Program-made: the position numbers and the translations under genes | The notes under the pieces: model-generated | Told to the model about the DNA's origin: nothing | Seen by the model: only the letters and a program-made list of their open reading frames with translations | Database searches by the model: none | Shown: positions 45,820 to 56,278 of the stretch, one piece after another | How positions within the stretch are numbered: the first letter of the stretch is position 1 | Layout: the number at the start of each line of letters is the position of its first letter | Assembly (NCBI RefSeq): GCF_038738535.1 | Contig: NZ_CP046128.1 | Span: 3,286,001-3,350,000, forward strand | Direction: 5' to 3' | DNA length: 64,000 nucleotides | Source of the DNA: Bacillus pumilus | GTDB taxonomy: Bacteria > Bacillota > Bacilli > Bacillales > Bacillaceae

Positions 45820-47777
45820 TACTTCTGCGCCTCCTTATTCTTTTTCTCTGTTTCAATCACTTCTTCAACAGGAATATAATAGCCATCGTCATATTCAAAT
45901 GAGCGTAAAATCATTGTTGCGAATACACCGATTAAGCCAATAACGCCAATCCAGTACCATTCAAATACAAGACCGAATGCACCAAGTCCGAAGAATGCAG
46001 ACATGATGAGTGGTCTGCCTGAATTGTGCGGCATGTGAATTTTCTTGAATTCTTTTTCAGGATGAACGTCTACGTTGTTTTGCTTCCAATGATGGAATGC
46101 ATCTGGTGTTGTCACTTCTGGAAGTGCTGCAAAGTTATAATGCGGCGGAATTGCAGAAGATGTCGCCCAGTCAAGAGTACGTCCATCTCCCCAGCTGTCT
46201 CCAGACACTTCACGTTTCGCGTGTCTCCAGCTGTAGTAGATGTTGTAGCAAAGGATGATGAATCCGATACCCATCATAAATGCACCAATTGTTGAAATAA
46301 AGTTTAGTGCAGTCCAGCCATCTTCTGGTCCATACGTATAAATACGTCTTGGCATTCCTTGCAGTCCTAAGAAGTACTGCGGGAAGAAACAGATGTTAAA
46401 TCCGATCATGAATACCCAGAAGAACCATTTGCCGATTCTTTCGTTTAACTTGTAACCAAACATTTTTGGATACCAGAAAACAAGGCCAGCAAAACAAGCA
46501 AAAACAGTACCTGCGATTAATACATAGTGGAAGTGGGATACAAGGAAGTACGTGTTATGGTACTGGTAATCCGCAGCTGCCATCGCAAGCATAACCCCAG
46601 TGACACCACCGATAACGAAGTTCGGGATGAAACCAAGTGCCCAAAGCATTGGTGAAGTAAAGCTGATACGGCCTCGATACATCGTAAAGAGCCAGTTAAA
46701 GATTTTCACACCTGTTGGTACAGAAATCGCCATTGTTGTAATCGAGAAGAATGAGTTAACCGCTGCACTGTTCCCCATTGTAAAGAAGTGGTGAACCCAC
46801 ACAAGGAAACTAAGAACAGAGATTGCCACAATCGATACAACCATCGCTTTGTAACCAAACAGCTGTTTTCTTGAGAACGTCGCAAAGATTTCTGAGAAAA
46901 TACCGAAAGCCGGCAGGATGACGATATATACCTCAGGATGTCCCCAAATCCAGAAAAGGTTCGCCCAAAGCATTGGCATACCGCCTGCTTCGAGTGTAAA
47001 GAATGCAGAACCGAATAAACGATCAAATGTCATAAGTGCTAAAGCAACTGTTAATACAGGGAATGCGAATACGATGATGACAGACGTAATCAATGTTGTC
47101 CATGTAAACATTGGCATACGCATAAGCGTCATACCTTTTGTACGCATTTTTAAGATGGTCACCATGAAGTTAATACCTGTCATAAGTGTACCAATACCTG
47201 CAATTTGGAGCCCGAGCAAGTAATAGTTCTGTCCAGGTCCTGGTGAGAAATCATTTCCGGCGAGCGGCATGTAACTCGTCCAGCCTGCACTTGGTGATCC
47301 TCCAATGACGAAGGAAATGTTGAACAGCATCGCTCCAACCATGAATGTCCAGAAGCTAAGGTTGTTCAAATAAGGGAATGCAACGTCACGTGCACCAATT
47401 TGAAGAGGCACAACGACGTTGATTAAACCAATTAAAAATGGCATCGCCATGAATAGAATCATGATCGTACCATGCGTTGTGAAAATTTCATTATAGTGGT
47501 TGGAATCTAAAAACGTATTATTAGGAAGCGCCAGCTGCGCGCGCATCATCAGTCCGTCTACCCCACCGCGGAAGAACATAATCACAGCAGCAAGGATATA
47601 CATGATCCCAAGCTTTTTATGATCAACTGATGTTAGCCATTCTTTCCAGAGCCATTTCCACTTTTTAAAGTAGGTTAAAACAAACACGATGGCAATGGAA
47701 GTAAGAGCGATAGAAATTTGCGCACCAAGAATTAATGGGTCTCCAGTTACAAAAAACTCATCCCATTTCAAATGCAT
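45819..47777 (-). CDS. qoxB: QoxB, cytochrome aa3 quinol oxidase subunit I
   Basis: Catalytic heme-copper subunit, 652 aa with about 14-15 helices. [20 protein letters not shown] holds a heme a histidine, [21 protein letters not shown] the Cu-B His with the cross-linked Tyr, [10 protein letters not shown] two Cu-B His, and [11 protein letters not shown] the remaining heme ligands. It pumps protons while reducing O2. qoxA lies 27 bp upstream. Confidence 0.97.
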   Translation of the reverse strand: MHLKWDEFFVTGDPLILGAQISIALTSIAIVFVLTYFKKWKWLWKEWLTSVDHKKLGIMYILAAVIMFFRGGVDGLMMRAQLALPNNTFLDSNHYNEIFTTHGTIMILFMAMPFLIGLINVVVPLQIGARDVAFPYLNNLSFWTFMVGAMLFNISFVIGGSPSAGWTSYMPLAGNDFSPGPGQNYYLLGLQIAGIGTLMTGINFMVTILKMRTKGMTLMRMPMFTWTTLITSVIIVFAFPVLTVALALMTFDRLFGSAFFTLEAGGMPMLWANLFWIWGHPEVYIVILPAFGIFSEIFATFSRKQLFGYKAMVVSIVAISVLSFLVWVHHFFTMGNSAAVNSFFSITTMAISVPTGVKIFNWLFTMYRGRISFTSPMLWALGFIPNFVIGGVTGVMLAMAAADYQYHNTYFLVSHFHYVLIAGTVFACFAGLVFWYPKMFGYKLNERIGKWFFWVFMIGFNICFFPQYFLGLQGMPRRIYTYGPEDGWTALNFISTIGAFMMGIGFIILCYNIYYSWRHAKREVSGDSWGDGRTLDWATSSAIPPHYNFAALPEVTTPDAFHHWKQNNVDVHPEKEFKKIHMPHNSGRPLIMSAFFGLGAFGLVFEWYWIGVIGLIGVFATMILRSFEYDDGYYIPVEEVIETEKKNKEAQK

Positions 47778-47804
47778 AACGGCCTCCTCCTTTCCTTAGT
47801 CAGT

Positions 47805-48764
47805 TTATTCATTATCTAGTTTTCTTTTATAGTTCTTCACATTCTCGAAAGGATCTGTTTTGGAATGCGGAGAAACTGATTGGTAACCTAAACGTTTGCG
47901 TGCTTGGAGTGCGTATTCAGAATCCTCTCCATGCTTCGCAAAGGATAAATGTGTTGATGAGAATGTCTGCACATCTGCAGCATCCGGAAGCATCAAGTAG
48001 TCATACTTTTTCTTCGTTAACTTTGGTGCTTCTTTCTTCGTTTTGCTTACCCATTTATCATAGTCAGACTGCGTCATCGCATTGACTTTGAATTTTTGCT
48101 GAGCAAAGCCCTCGCCTGTGAAGTTGGCGTTTCTTCCTTCATATGTGCCAACTTGATCAGCTTGAAGATATTGTTCCATCTCCATTCCAGCCATCGCATA
48201 CTTCTCCCCGCCTAGCTGAGGAATCCATAGTGATGCCATTGTATCAGCGGAAGTGATTTTGAATAAAACCGGCTGATCTTTTGGAATGTTTAAGTAGTTC
48301 ACTGTCTCAATATTTTCCTCTGGATAGCTAAAGATCCATTTCCAATCAACAGCTGTAGCATAAACGACAAGTGGATCTTTATGGCTTGTTGCTTGAGGTG
48401 CCTCTTCCAAAGAGTAAATTGTTTTTACAGTTGGAACCGAAAGGGCAGCAACGATTAATATTGGGATCACTGTCCAGATAACTTCTAGAAGCGTATTCCC
48501 GTGTAGTTCTGGGTTATAAGAGGCGTTTCCAACGTCCTTACGCTCACGGTATTTAACCAAAATGATGGTAAACAGTACAAATACCGCACCAACGATAAAG
48601 AGCATGAATCCGATGGATAAAAGGATCAAGTCTTTTTGTTGTGCTGCGACAGGTCCTTTAGGATCTAAAACAGCGATATTGCTGCAACCTCCTAATAAAA
48701 AAACACTCACGAGCATCGCTAATAAAAGCATAGGTTTAATGGCTCTGAACAAGAAGATCACCAT
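47805..48764 (-). CDS. qoxA: QoxA, cytochrome aa3 quinol oxidase subunit II
   Basis: Lipoprotein subunit, 319 aa. Signal with lipobox FLLGGC (C27), two transmembrane helices, and an outer cupredoxin domain (about 125-235) that lacks the Cu-A cysteine motif, as expected for a quinol rather than cytochrome c oxidase. The start may be the ATG at 48764 or the GTG at 48761; AAGGAAGG is only 0-3 nt from the ATG, so the GTG is slightly better spaced. Confidence 0.95.
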   Translation of the reverse strand: MVIFLFRAIKPMLLLAMLVSVFLLGGCSNIAVLDPKGPVAAQQKDLILLSIGFMLFIVGAVFVLFTIILVKYRERKDVGNASYNPELHGNTLLEVIWTVIPILIVAALSVPTVKTIYSLEEAPQATSHKDPLVVYATAVDWKWIFSYPEENIETVNYLNIPKDQPVLFKITSADTMASLWIPQLGGEKYAMAGMEMEQYLQADQVGTYEGRNANFTGEGFAQQKFKVNAMTQSDYDKWVSKTKKEAPKLTKKKYDYLMLPDAADVQTFSSTHLSFAKHGEDSEYALQARKRLGYQSVSPHSKTDPFENVKNYKRKLDNE

Positions 48765-49277
48765 CCTTCCTTAAGATAATATATAAATTGCTGAATAATT
48801 GTGAAAAGCCATCTGCCTTCGAAAACTTTTCTTCCCTTTGTAATGCTATCAAAATCTGTTAGAGTTAGCTTCCCTTTTTTCAAAAGTTCATTTATTTTTC
48901 AACAGATTTCTATTAAAATGTCATAAATTCGACATAAATTTATATTATTGCACACACAATAAATTTCTAGGATTTTGAAAAGTTGAGAGTTGAAGGCAAA
49001 GGACAAACAATCAAGCACTTTGTCAAATTTAGGTTTACCACAATAAAAAAGTTTGGTCAAATTTCAATTTAACTTAATGAAATTTTATCTAGGTAAACAA
49101 TTTCAAAATAGGTATCCCCACATTTAACAAAAACCTTACTCATTTTAACGCAAGTTCACAAGAAAAGAAAGTATCGATTCTCTGCGATACGCTGTAAGAA
49201 TTGGTAATGATGCTGAATTAGTGGAATCTCGCTAAAGACTTCCAGCAAAAAACCGGCTCAGCGCCGGCACTCTGCAT
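48765..49277. other. Non-coding region upstream of qoxA
   Basis: About 510 bp. The qox promoter must lie here, but no hexamer pair was convincing. The sequence is AT-rich with several TTGA/TTAT motifs. A gal-side terminator sits at its right end (49247-49268). No gene seen on either strand. Confidence 0.5.
49247..49268 (-). terminator. Terminator of the gal operon
   Basis: Minus-strand CCGGC/GCCGG, 5-nt loop, followed by TTTTTT, 10 bases after the stop of the last gal-operon gene. Confidence 0.8.
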
Positions 49278-50360
49278 TTATTCATCTCTCACTAAGATGT
49301 CAGGTCGTCTATAGATCTCCCCTTCATGTTCAATGTCCATGTACGTCCACTTGCCTGTATAGGTTAAAAAGCGGTTGCCCTCTTTTTCTACTACTATCGT
49401 ATCCTCTGATTTCAGTCCAGGCAATGAAGGATTCCACGTAAACACTTGATGCAGCTGAATTTCTTCCTTCGATGAGGGAACGGCAATGATTTCCCTAGAT
49501 ACAAATCCCGTCTTTCCCCCTTGATGAAGCTTTTTCCAGCTATCAGGGAAGCCCTCTTTTTCATACTGAGCAATACCTGCTTTCAGTACATCTCCTAATG
49601 TTTTACCAGGACGTGTGGCGGCATTCATGACTGTATCAATTCGTGCAAGCCGCTCTTTGTTCTCTTCAAGCTCCTTTGGAAGCTGACCAAAGTAAACAGA
49701 CCTTGTGACATTCGCTACGAGCCCGTGCCGTTCTGCACAGAGGACAACAAGCGCGTGCTTTTGAAGTGCTTTCTCTGTTGGAATCGGGTGACGGTATTGA
49801 TGGATCCGGTCATCCGTTGCCACAAGCAGGACTTCTATCGTCATCCCTTGTGCAATGGCTCTTTGAGCAACAAGCGAAGCAATTTCGTGTTCGGTCTGCC
49901 CTGGCACGATTTCTTGACAGACACTTTCTACAATGACCGCTGTTTCATGACAAAGGATTTCATATTGACTGAGCTGCGAGGCGGTAAGAATCGATCGAAC
50001 ATGTGACAAATCCGGCTCGATCCATTCGAATCCATCCATTTGAATGTCCGCCCCAATTCGTTTACCTTTTGTGAGTTCTTGAATGTAGGGGGTCTCATCC
50101 TCATACCAATCCATTGTGACCACCTGAAAGGGATGATCGACATACGCCATTTCCTCTTCAATGATCCGCTTTTCTTCCATTTGATTCACAATGAGGACGA
50201 GGTCGTCTTTTAAGACGAGCAGCTGGCACACGCCCTCTGGCGTATTTAACACAATGTGATTCCTTCTTCCGCCTGTCAGCCAGGAGAAGTTATTTCGCTT
50301 TTGAATCAAGACACCATCAAGCTGCTTTTCTTCCATTAGCTCTCTTACTTGTTCAATCAT
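49278..50360 (-). CDS. M24-fold peptidase-like protein (probable pseudo-enzyme)
   Basis: 360 aa. N-terminal creatinase-like domain (1-125; LIQKRNNFSWLTGGRRNHIV) and a C-terminal pita-bread M24 domain. The usual metal-binding D-x-G...D-x-T-R is here CAERHGLVANVTR (208-220), so both aspartates are gone, and the H-G-x-G-H motif is HQGGKTGF. A metallo-peptidase activity is therefore unlikely. It lies 4 bp downstream of galT, so is co-transcribed with galK-galE-galT. RBS AGGTG. Role unknown. Confidence 0.8.
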   Translation of the reverse strand: MIEQVRELMEEKQLDGVLIQKRNNFSWLTGGRRNHIVLNTPEGVCQLLVLKDDLVLIVNQMEEKRIIEEEMAYVDHPFQVVTMDWYEDETPYIQELTKGKRIGADIQMDGFEWIEPDLSHVRSILTASQLSQYEILCHETAVIVESVCQEIVPGQTEHEIASLVAQRAIAQGMTIEVLLVATDDRIHQYRHPIPTEKALQKHALVVLCAERHGLVANVTRSVYFGQLPKELEENKERLARIDTVMNAATRPGKTLGDVLKAGIAQYEKEGFPDSWKKLHQGGKTGFVSREIIAVPSSKEEIQLHQVFTWNPSLPGLKSEDTIVVEKEGNRFLTYTGKWTYMDIEHEGEIYRRPDILVRDE

Positions 50361-50364
50361 CTAA

Positions 50365-51885
50365 TCACCTGCCTGTATGAAGTGTTTGAATGAAACGGTT
50401 AAAAGCTGTTTTCCCTTGCTCAGTTCTTTTAAACACACCCGCCTGCGAGAGAATTCGAGAAAAAATAGAGCCAATTTCTTGTTGTAAAATGGTTTCGGTA
50501 TTGTCCTCTGTAAAGGTGTTCTCTTCAAGCAGCCGCTTTGCCCATGTTTCGTGTTTCATGATAGCAGGACGGGCTTTGATTTCTTCAAGAGGACTTTCGG
50601 ATAGCAATGCCTCTTTTAATTGGCTTAACTCCTCTGCTAATCTGCCAGGAAGGACAGCAAGGCCCATGACTTCAATTAATCCGATATTCTCTTTTTTAAT
50701 ATGGTGGACTTCTTCGTGCGGATGGAAAATGCCGTCTGGGTGCCGCTTGTCTGTACGGTTATTACGCAGCACTAAATCTAATTCATAGTCATCCCCGTGG
50801 CGCCGTGCAATAGGTGTAATGGTATTGTGCGGAGTCTCTCCTGTATGAGCGATCAGCCCCACCTCTTCATCTGAATACAATTTCCACTCATGTAAGATAA
50901 AGTCTGCTGCGTCCGCGAGCGGCTGCCGCTCGCTGCTTCGAAGGCGGATCACAGACATCGGCCATTTCACAATGCCAGCTCGCACATCCGGAAAGGCTTT
51001 GAGAGAAAAGATTTCTTCCATCTCTGCTTTCGCCATCGGAAATTCATGTGCACCGCCCTGAAAATGGTCATGACTTAATATACTGCCTCCGACAATCGGA
51101 AGGTCGGCGTTCGACCCGATGAAATAGTGCGGGTATATAGATATGAAGGAAAGCAGTCGTTCAAAGGTTTTTTTGGTGATGCTCATTGGCTCATGTTTAC
51201 CTTTGAACACTATGCAGTGCTCGTTGTAATACACATAAGGTGAAAATTGCAGAAACCACGATTCACCTGAGAGTGTCACAGGAATAATCCGGTGATTCTG
51301 TCTCGCTGGATGGTTGATCCGCCCCTCGAAGCCAACGTTTTCTTTACAAAGGAGACAAAGAGGATATTGCTTTTGACTGAGCTTCTTGGCTTCAGCGATG
51401 GCTTTGGGGTCCTTTTCCGGTTTTGATAGATTAATGGTGATCTCCAGCACACCATCGTCTGTTGGTGTAAACCACTGTACATTTTTGGCGATCCTGCCTG
51501 TATGAATATAGTGGGCATGCTGCTGCATCGCATAGAACCAGCTTGTAGCTGCCTCTGGTCCCTCATGCTGGCGTTTTTCTTCAAACTTCGCATAGATGAC
51601 ACTTGGAGGTGCCACCAAGCAGCCCATGATTTTCGCATCTAGTAAATCACGATACGTATCCGTCCCCTCAGGAATAAGGCCTGTTTCTACTGCCCAATCC
51701 AGCATCGGCATTAAAATGTCTTCAAGGTCTCCTTCTCCTGAGACTGTTCTTGCTTCAGCGTCATCGAGCCCGAGCACCTCAAGCAGCCGATTTCTCGTAT
51801 AATCGATATCTAGTGATGTCATCAGCTCTTTATTGATCCCGTATTGAATCAGCTGTTCCAATTTTTCAAAAATATCAATCGCCAT
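50365..51885 (-). CDS. galT: GalT, UDP-glucose–hexose-1-phosphate uridylyltransferase
   Basis: 506 aa, the Gram-positive GalT2 type, far longer than the E. coli enzyme. It exchanges UMP between UDP-glucose and galactose-1-phosphate in the Leloir pathway. QFSPYVYYNEHCIVFKGKHEPM and GSILSHDHFQGGAHEFPM, with the catalytic histidines, are visible. It lies 35 bp after galE and 4 bp before the M24-like gene. Confidence 0.95.
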   Translation of the reverse strand: MAIDIFEKLEQLIQYGINKELMTSLDIDYTRNRLLEVLGLDDAEARTVSGEGDLEDILMPMLDWAVETGLIPEGTDTYRDLLDAKIMGCLVAPPSVIYAKFEEKRQHEGPEAATSWFYAMQQHAHYIHTGRIAKNVQWFTPTDDGVLEITINLSKPEKDPKAIAEAKKLSQKQYPLCLLCKENVGFEGRINHPARQNHRIIPVTLSGESWFLQFSPYVYYNEHCIVFKGKHEPMSITKKTFERLLSFISIYPHYFIGSNADLPIVGGSILSHDHFQGGAHEFPMAKAEMEEIFSLKAFPDVRAGIVKWPMSVIRLRSSERQPLADAADFILHEWKLYSDEEVGLIAHTGETPHNTITPIARRHGDDYELDLVLRNNRTDKRHPDGIFHPHEEVHHIKKENIGLIEVMGLAVLPGRLAEELSQLKEALLSESPLEEIKARPAIMKHETWAKRLLEENTFTEDNTETILQQEIGSIFSRILSQAGVFKRTEQGKTAFNRFIQTLHTGR

Positions 51886-51920
51886 TCCCTCTGTCCCCTC
51901 TCTTGCCTGCCTGTTACGCT

Positions 51921-52913
51921 TTATTCACTTCGGTAGCCATCTGGATGCTTCTGAAACCAATCCCACGCGCTCTGAATGATCGTGTGAAGGTCAGCATATT
52001 GAGGTGTCCATCCCAATTCTTGCAGCGCTTTTTCAGAAGAAGCAATCAGCTTTGCTGGATCTCCCGCGCGTCTTTTTGCCACTTGTGCCGGGATGGCATG
52101 CCCCGTGACTTTTCTGACAGCTTCTACGACCTGCTTCACGGAGAAACCTGTTCCATTCCCTAAGTTGTAGGTAGCACTGCCTTTTCCAGCACGCAGCCGA
52201 TCAACGGCTAAGATGTGTGCCTCTACTAAGTCCATCACATGAATGTAATCTCTAATACACGTGCCGTCCTCTGTCTCATAATCATCACCGTAAATCATGA
52301 TCTGATCCCGTTTTCCTAAAGCAACTTGCAGAATAATTGGAATGAGATGTGTCTCAGGCTGATGATCCTCTCCGACAAGTCCTTCTGTATGGGCACCAGC
52401 TACATTAAAGTACCGAAGCACCACGTATTCTATTCCATACGCTTGCTCAGACCACTTCAGCATTTTTTCAATCGCTAATTTTGTTTCTCCATAAGGATTC
52501 GTTGGGTTCGTTTCATCCGTTTCAACAATCGGCACGCGCTTCGGTTCACCGTATGCAGCAGCAGTTGAAGAAAAGACGATGTGTTTCACATCAAATTCAT
52601 TCATTATTTGTAGTAAAGCGGTTGCTCCTCCGACGTTGTTGTCATAGTACTTAAGCGGGTCTGTCACACTCTCCCCGACAAGTGAATCTGCCGCAAAGTG
52701 CATGACCGCTTCTATTTGATGCGTTTTGAAAACCTGTCTTAAAAAGACGTGATCCCGTAAATCTCCCTCTTCTAAGACAGCTCCTTCCAAAACAGCTTCT
52801 TTGTGGCCTGTCTGCAAATTATCTACTACCACTACTCGTTCGCCTTTCGCTAGAAGAGCCGCCACCGCATGACTGCCTATGTACCCTGCTCCTCCACAAA
52901 CTAAAATTGTCAT
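51921..52913 (-). CDS. galE: GalE, UDP-glucose 4-epimerase
   Basis: SDR-family epimerase, 330 aa. [16 protein letters not shown] is the NAD motif, [10 protein letters not shown] holds the catalytic Ser, and [11 protein letters not shown] the YxxxK. The ATG shares one base with the galK stop (TGATG). A frame open to 53117 inside galK is rejected. In this genome it lies within the galactose operon, unlike the B. subtilis layout I know. Confidence 0.95.
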   Translation of the reverse strand: MTILVCGGAGYIGSHAVAALLAKGERVVVVDNLQTGHKEAVLEGAVLEEGDLRDHVFLRQVFKTHQIEAVMHFAADSLVGESVTDPLKYYDNNVGGATALLQIMNEFDVKHIVFSSTAAAYGEPKRVPIVETDETNPTNPYGETKLAIEKMLKWSEQAYGIEYVVLRYFNVAGAHTEGLVGEDHQPETHLIPIILQVALGKRDQIMIYGDDYETEDGTCIRDYIHVMDLVEAHILAVDRLRAGKGSATYNLGNGTGFSVKQVVEAVRKVTGHAIPAQVAKRRAGDPAKLIASSEKALQELGWTPQYADLHTIIQSAWDWFQKHPDGYRSE

Positions 52914-54091
52914 CAACCTTCCCCCTTTGTGAGTTCTCTTGCGCCGCCTCCAATTCCAGCTGTGTAAAAAGAGGCTTGAATGCCTGTTTTCTCTTGATAT
53001 ATCGCACCAGTTTCTTCTATAAATGAACTCAGCAGCTCTTCTTTCACAATGCTGATCGTGCATCCGCCAAAGCCTGCACCTGTCATACGGGAGCCAATCG
53101 TCCCCGGGTGCCCCCAAGCTGCTTCAGCCAGTGCATCTAGTTCAAGTCCTGTTACTTCATAATCATTCTTTAAAGAAAGATGAGAAGCCTTCATGAGCCC
53201 ACCTAGTTCTTCCATTTTATCATCTTTCAGAAAATTTACTGCTTTCATCGTCCGCTCGTTTTCCGTCACGACATGTCTTGCCCGTTTGCGGCATATGTCA
53301 TCTTCAATCAAGTGGGCATGTGCTGCAAATTCATCCGCAGTGAGCTCACATAAGTGGGTGATGTCGATTTTTTTCCGAAAATCATTTAAAGCTGATTGAC
53401 ACTCTGCCCGGCGCTCATTGTATTTGGAATCAGCCAGTGTCCGCTTTTTATTTGTATTGGCGATGACAAGCGCTAGTCCCTCTTGCCGAAACGGACTGTA
53501 TTCAAAGGCAAGGGTGTCACAATTGAGCAAAATGGCGTGATCTTCTTTTCCAAGGGAAATCGAAAACTGATCCATGATCCCGCAATTGACGCCAATAAAT
53601 TCATTTTCTGCACGCTGTGAAAGGAGGGCAAGACGGGCATTTGAAACGCTGAATGAATGCCATTCGTTGATGAGAACAGCGGTGACAAGCTCAATGGAGG
53701 CAGAGGAAGACAGACCTGCGCCATTTGGAATATTGCCGCTGTACACAATGTCAAAGCCTTCTTCTATCTTCATCCCTGCTTCTATAAACTGATTGAACAC
53801 ACCCTTCGGATAATTCGCCCAGCCGTCCGATTCCACGTAAGCGATTTCATAAAGGTTGAATTCTTTCACACCATCGCTATCAAAGTTCAAGGAATACATT
53901 CTCACGCGGCCATCTGAACGCTTTGCACAAGCAGCATACGTTCCGAGAGTAAGTGCGCATGGAAACACATGGCCTCCATTGTAATCTGTATGTTCACCAA
54001 TCAAGTTCACTCTTCCTGGGGCAAAAAAATAGCGAAGTTCTTCTCTATCTCCAAATTGCTGGTGAAATGCCGCGTGTAACGTCTCGATCAT
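52913..54091 (-). CDS. galK: GalK, galactokinase
   Basis: GHMP kinase phosphorylating galactose, 392 aa. [20 protein letters not shown] is the galactokinase signature, [13 protein letters not shown] the ATP loop, and [12 protein letters not shown] motif 3. The ATG at 54091 has AAAAGGGG at 7 nt; the ATG at 54097 is too close to it. First gene of galK-galE-galT-M24, divergent from an AraC regulator. Confidence 0.94.
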   Translation of the reverse strand: MIETLHAAFHQQFGDREELRYFFAPGRVNLIGEHTDYNGGHVFPCALTLGTYAACAKRSDGRVRMYSLNFDSDGVKEFNLYEIAYVESDGWANYPKGVFNQFIEAGMKIEEGFDIVYSGNIPNGAGLSSSASIELVTAVLINEWHSFSVSNARLALLSQRAENEFIGVNCGIMDQFSISLGKEDHAILLNCDTLAFEYSPFRQEGLALVIANTNKKRTLADSKYNERRAECQSALNDFRKKIDITHLCELTADEFAAHAHLIEDDICRKRARHVVTENERTMKAVNFLKDDKMEELGGLMKASHLSLKNDYEVTGLELDALAEAAWGHPGTIGSRMTGAGFGGCTISIVKEELLSSFIEETGAIYQEKTGIQASFYTAGIGGGARELTKGEG

Positions 54092-54122
54092 ATCCATTCC
54101 CCTTTTCTCTTCTGATACTTTT

Positions 54123-54152
54123 ATTTTAGTTGTCCCAGCAGCATCAGTTCAA
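54123..54152 (-). promoter_or_regulatory. Candidate galK promoter
   Basis: Minus-strand TTGAAC (54152-54147), 18-bp spacer, TAAAAT (54128-54123), about 30 bp before the galK start. The imperfect -35 fits an activator-dependent promoter. Confidence 0.5.
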
Positions 54153-54180
54153 TGGTAAAAAAACCGTTAAAAAATACCCT

Positions 54181-54258
54181 TTTTTTGCTGTGAATGGTAC
54201 GATGTGATATGAGGTGTAACATGATTCTAAATAGAAAAAGGTTGTTTTTTGCTGTGAA
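54181..54258 (+). repeat. 14-bp direct repeat in the gal/araC intergenic region
   Basis: TTTTTTGCTGTGAA occurs at 54181-54194 and 54245-54258, exactly 64 bp apart (about six helical turns). AraC-family regulators usually bind such repeats. The second copy runs into the RBS of the regulator gene itself, allowing autorepression. The first copy is 29 bp upstream of the galK -35. Confidence 0.6.
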
Positions 54259-54272
54259 GGAGGGTTTCCAAT

Positions 54273-55118
54273 TTGAAGAAGGAAGCATTTGCATTTCGTT
54301 TTCACCATTCTGATGTGACATTGCCGGCGCAAATATGGTCTGTTGGCTGGGAAGTACAATCATCTTCGTTATATAGCTGGAATGGCGTGGAGCGGAAAGA
54401 TCAGGGCAAGTGCATCTTTCAGCTCACACTGTCTGGACATGGCATGATTGAAATCGGAGAGAAACGTTTCAAAGTGTTGCCGGGTCAGGCCTTTCTCGTG
54501 AAAAGCCCAAGTGCCTATCAATATTATTTTCCAGAGGACAGTGAGCATTGGGAATTCCTTTATTTAACGCTTTACGGGGAAGCCTGCGATCTTTGCTTTG
54601 ACCAATTTATTGACCAAGGAAAGCAGGTCATGCGTTTTCATCCAAATTCCAGACCGATCCGCCTGCTCAAGAACATTTATGATGAAGCCAGTGAAAGACG
54701 GATTACCAATCCATTTGAGGGGTCTAGCCTTGCTTATCAATTTGTCATGGAACTATATTCATATTTGCCAAAGCTTGAGGGACAAATGGAGAAATGGCCC
54801 GAGCCCATCGTTCAAGCTGCCTTGTTTGCCAGCCATCATTTTCACGAGGAAATTGGCCCAGACGATATGGCAGCTGCGGCACGTTTATCCAAAAGTCATT
54901 TTACGAGGGAATTCAAAAAGGCCACTGGCTTCACACCTATTCACTATCTAACCAATATCCGGTTAGAAAAGGCGGAAACGTTACTGAAAACAACAAAATA
55001 CTCGATTGAAGAAATCGCCATACAGTGCGGCTACCGAAATGCGAATTACTTGAATAAAGTCTTTCGAAAGAAAATCGGCATGTCTCCAAAGCAACTGCGG
55101 GAAACAAGCGATGCATAA
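54273..55118 (+). CDS. AraC-family regulator of the gal operon
   Basis: 281 aa. N-terminal cupin sensor domain (about 10-110; MIEIGEKRFKVLPGQAFLVK), C-terminal double HTH at about 180-278 (EIGPDDMAAAARLSKSHFTREF and YSIEEIAIQCGYRNANYLNK, then KKIGMSPKQLRE). TTG start with AAGGAGG 9 nt upstream. Divergent from galK, so it most likely activates the gal operon in response to galactose or a derivative. Confidence 0.88.
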   Translation: MKKEAFAFRFHHSDVTLPAQIWSVGWEVQSSSLYSWNGVERKDQGKCIFQLTLSGHGMIEIGEKRFKVLPGQAFLVKSPSAYQYYFPEDSEHWEFLYLTLYGEACDLCFDQFIDQGKQVMRFHPNSRPIRLLKNIYDEASERRITNPFEGSSLAYQFVMELYSYLPKLEGQMEKWPEPIVQAALFASHHFHEEIGPDDMAAAARLSKSHFTREFKKATGFTPIHYLTNIRLEKAETLLKTTKYSIEEIAIQCGYRNANYLNKVFRKKIGMSPKQLRETSDA

Positions 55119-55120
55119 TA

Positions 55121-55155
55121 AAAAGCAGCCGCTTTCTCAATTGGCTGCTTCTTTT
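55121..55155. terminator. Bidirectional terminator after the AraC gene
   Basis: AAGCAGCC/GGCTGCTT, 12-nt loop, A4 and T4 flanks. Confidence 0.85.
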
Positions 55156-55411
55156 ACGCTTTCATCAGGTCAACATGAATTCTCCCTTGTCTTAAAACAA
55201 TGGTCATTTGCGTGTCAGGTGTCATTAAGTTTTCTAAAATGTCCGTTGCCGTTTGAAGCGCAATGTCCATTCGGTTGATCTTTTCCTTTTCTTGTTCCGA
55301 AAACGCTTCTGGATGTGCGGTCATTTCTTTGACTAGCCTCAGCACTTGTTCATGCTGCTTTTCTGTTTGCTGATATATGACATCATATAATTCGTCTGGC
55401 CTGCTGCTCAT
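55154..55411 (-). CDS. Hypothetical small soluble protein
   Basis: 85 aa, not recognised. Largely helical for residues 1-60 (DELYDVIYQQTEKQHEQVLR), then a short strand-rich end (MTIVLRQGRIHVDLMKA). No signal or membrane segment. RBS AGGTG at 9 nt. It may be co-transcribed with the GtrA-like gene 27 bp upstream. Confidence 0.55.
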   Translation of the reverse strand: MSSRPDELYDVIYQQTEKQHEQVLRLVKEMTAHPEAFSEQEKEKINRMDIALQTATDILENLMTPDTQMTIVLRQGRIHVDLMKA

Positions 55412-55438
55412 TTCACATCACCTATCTTTTTTCATGTG

Positions 55439-55870
55439 TTAAATCGCATCTTCTTTTGTTTTCTTGAAGACGAACCATTTACTGGCGACATAATTCACGA
55501 CCACAATCACAAAGTTGACAAGAATTTTTGCGACAGTTTCATTGAGCGCCATTTGGCTCACAAATAAAATCATCAGCCCCAGATCTACACCTAGAGACAT
55601 GAGACGAACACTAAAAAATGAAGAAAGCTCACGCATAAGGCTTTTCGTATCACGAGCCTTTTGCTTGAAGACATACTTCTTATTGGTGATATAAGCAAAG
55701 AGAACAGCAAATACCCATGAAACAACTGTAGCTGTTTTATAATCCATGGAAAACATCTCAACGAATAAGTAGAAGCTGACTATGTTGACAATGGTTGTAC
55801 ACACACCCATCACAAGATACATGACAACTTCTTGATACTTTTGAAAAAGGCTATACATGTCTTTCTTCAT
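55439..55870 (-). CDS. GtrA-family membrane protein
   Basis: 143 aa with four helices, resembling GtrA flippase-like proteins that move lipid-linked sugars: VVMYLVMGVCTTIVNIVSFYLF, WVFAVLFAYITNKKYVFK, and NFVIVVVNYVASKWFVFKK, each loop ending in the typical K-Y-V-F/W-F-V-F. The start is uncertain: ATG 55870 abuts AGAAGGA, while ATG 55858 lies 12 nt from it. A frame to 55978 is not supported. Confidence 0.82.
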   Translation of the reverse strand: MKKDMYSLFQKYQEVVMYLVMGVCTTIVNIVSFYLFVEMFSMDYKTATVVSWVFAVLFAYITNKKYVFKQKARDTKSLMRELSSFFSVRLMSLGVDLGLMILFVSQMALNETVAKILVNFVIVVVNYVASKWFVFKKTKEDAI

Positions 55871-56278
55871 TCCTTCTTGGTGGTTTCTGTTTCTTTTAGA
55901 ATACCATCTTGAGAAGAACTTCCCAAACGAACAATATGTACGTCCTGCACAGATGAAATTTGTTCTACTTGATGGCAAATGTCAACCTAATTGGTTTATA
56001 TAAGCCAAATGATTTAGGTCTTTTTCATTATTTTAATTTATAATCTTTTAACTGACTTTACAATTGTTTATTATTAGAAGTAAGAAATCAATATTTATGG
56101 GTTTTTTAGTCATTTTTTTAGGAACGTGGTAGGTGATAGATTTTACAAAATAGGTTAAATGTCATCATTTTTCGACAAAATCTATTTTGCGCTGTTTTCA
56201 TCCACACGTACAGTTACTAGACGGTTTGTTCAAGTCATTGGTTGCAGATGAATATGTCTTATTGAACTGGAGGATATT
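55871..56278. other. Non-coding region upstream of slrA
   Basis: About 400 bp, AT-rich. Several TTTACA-like -35 candidates (near 56062 and 56142) but no well-spaced -10. B. subtilis has the TetR-type repressor gene ywcC before slrA; no trace of it is seen here. Confidence 0.45.

Noticed and set aside
53574..53917. Plus-strand ORFs inside galK
   Set aside because: Antisense shadows of galactokinase without RBS or recognisable products.
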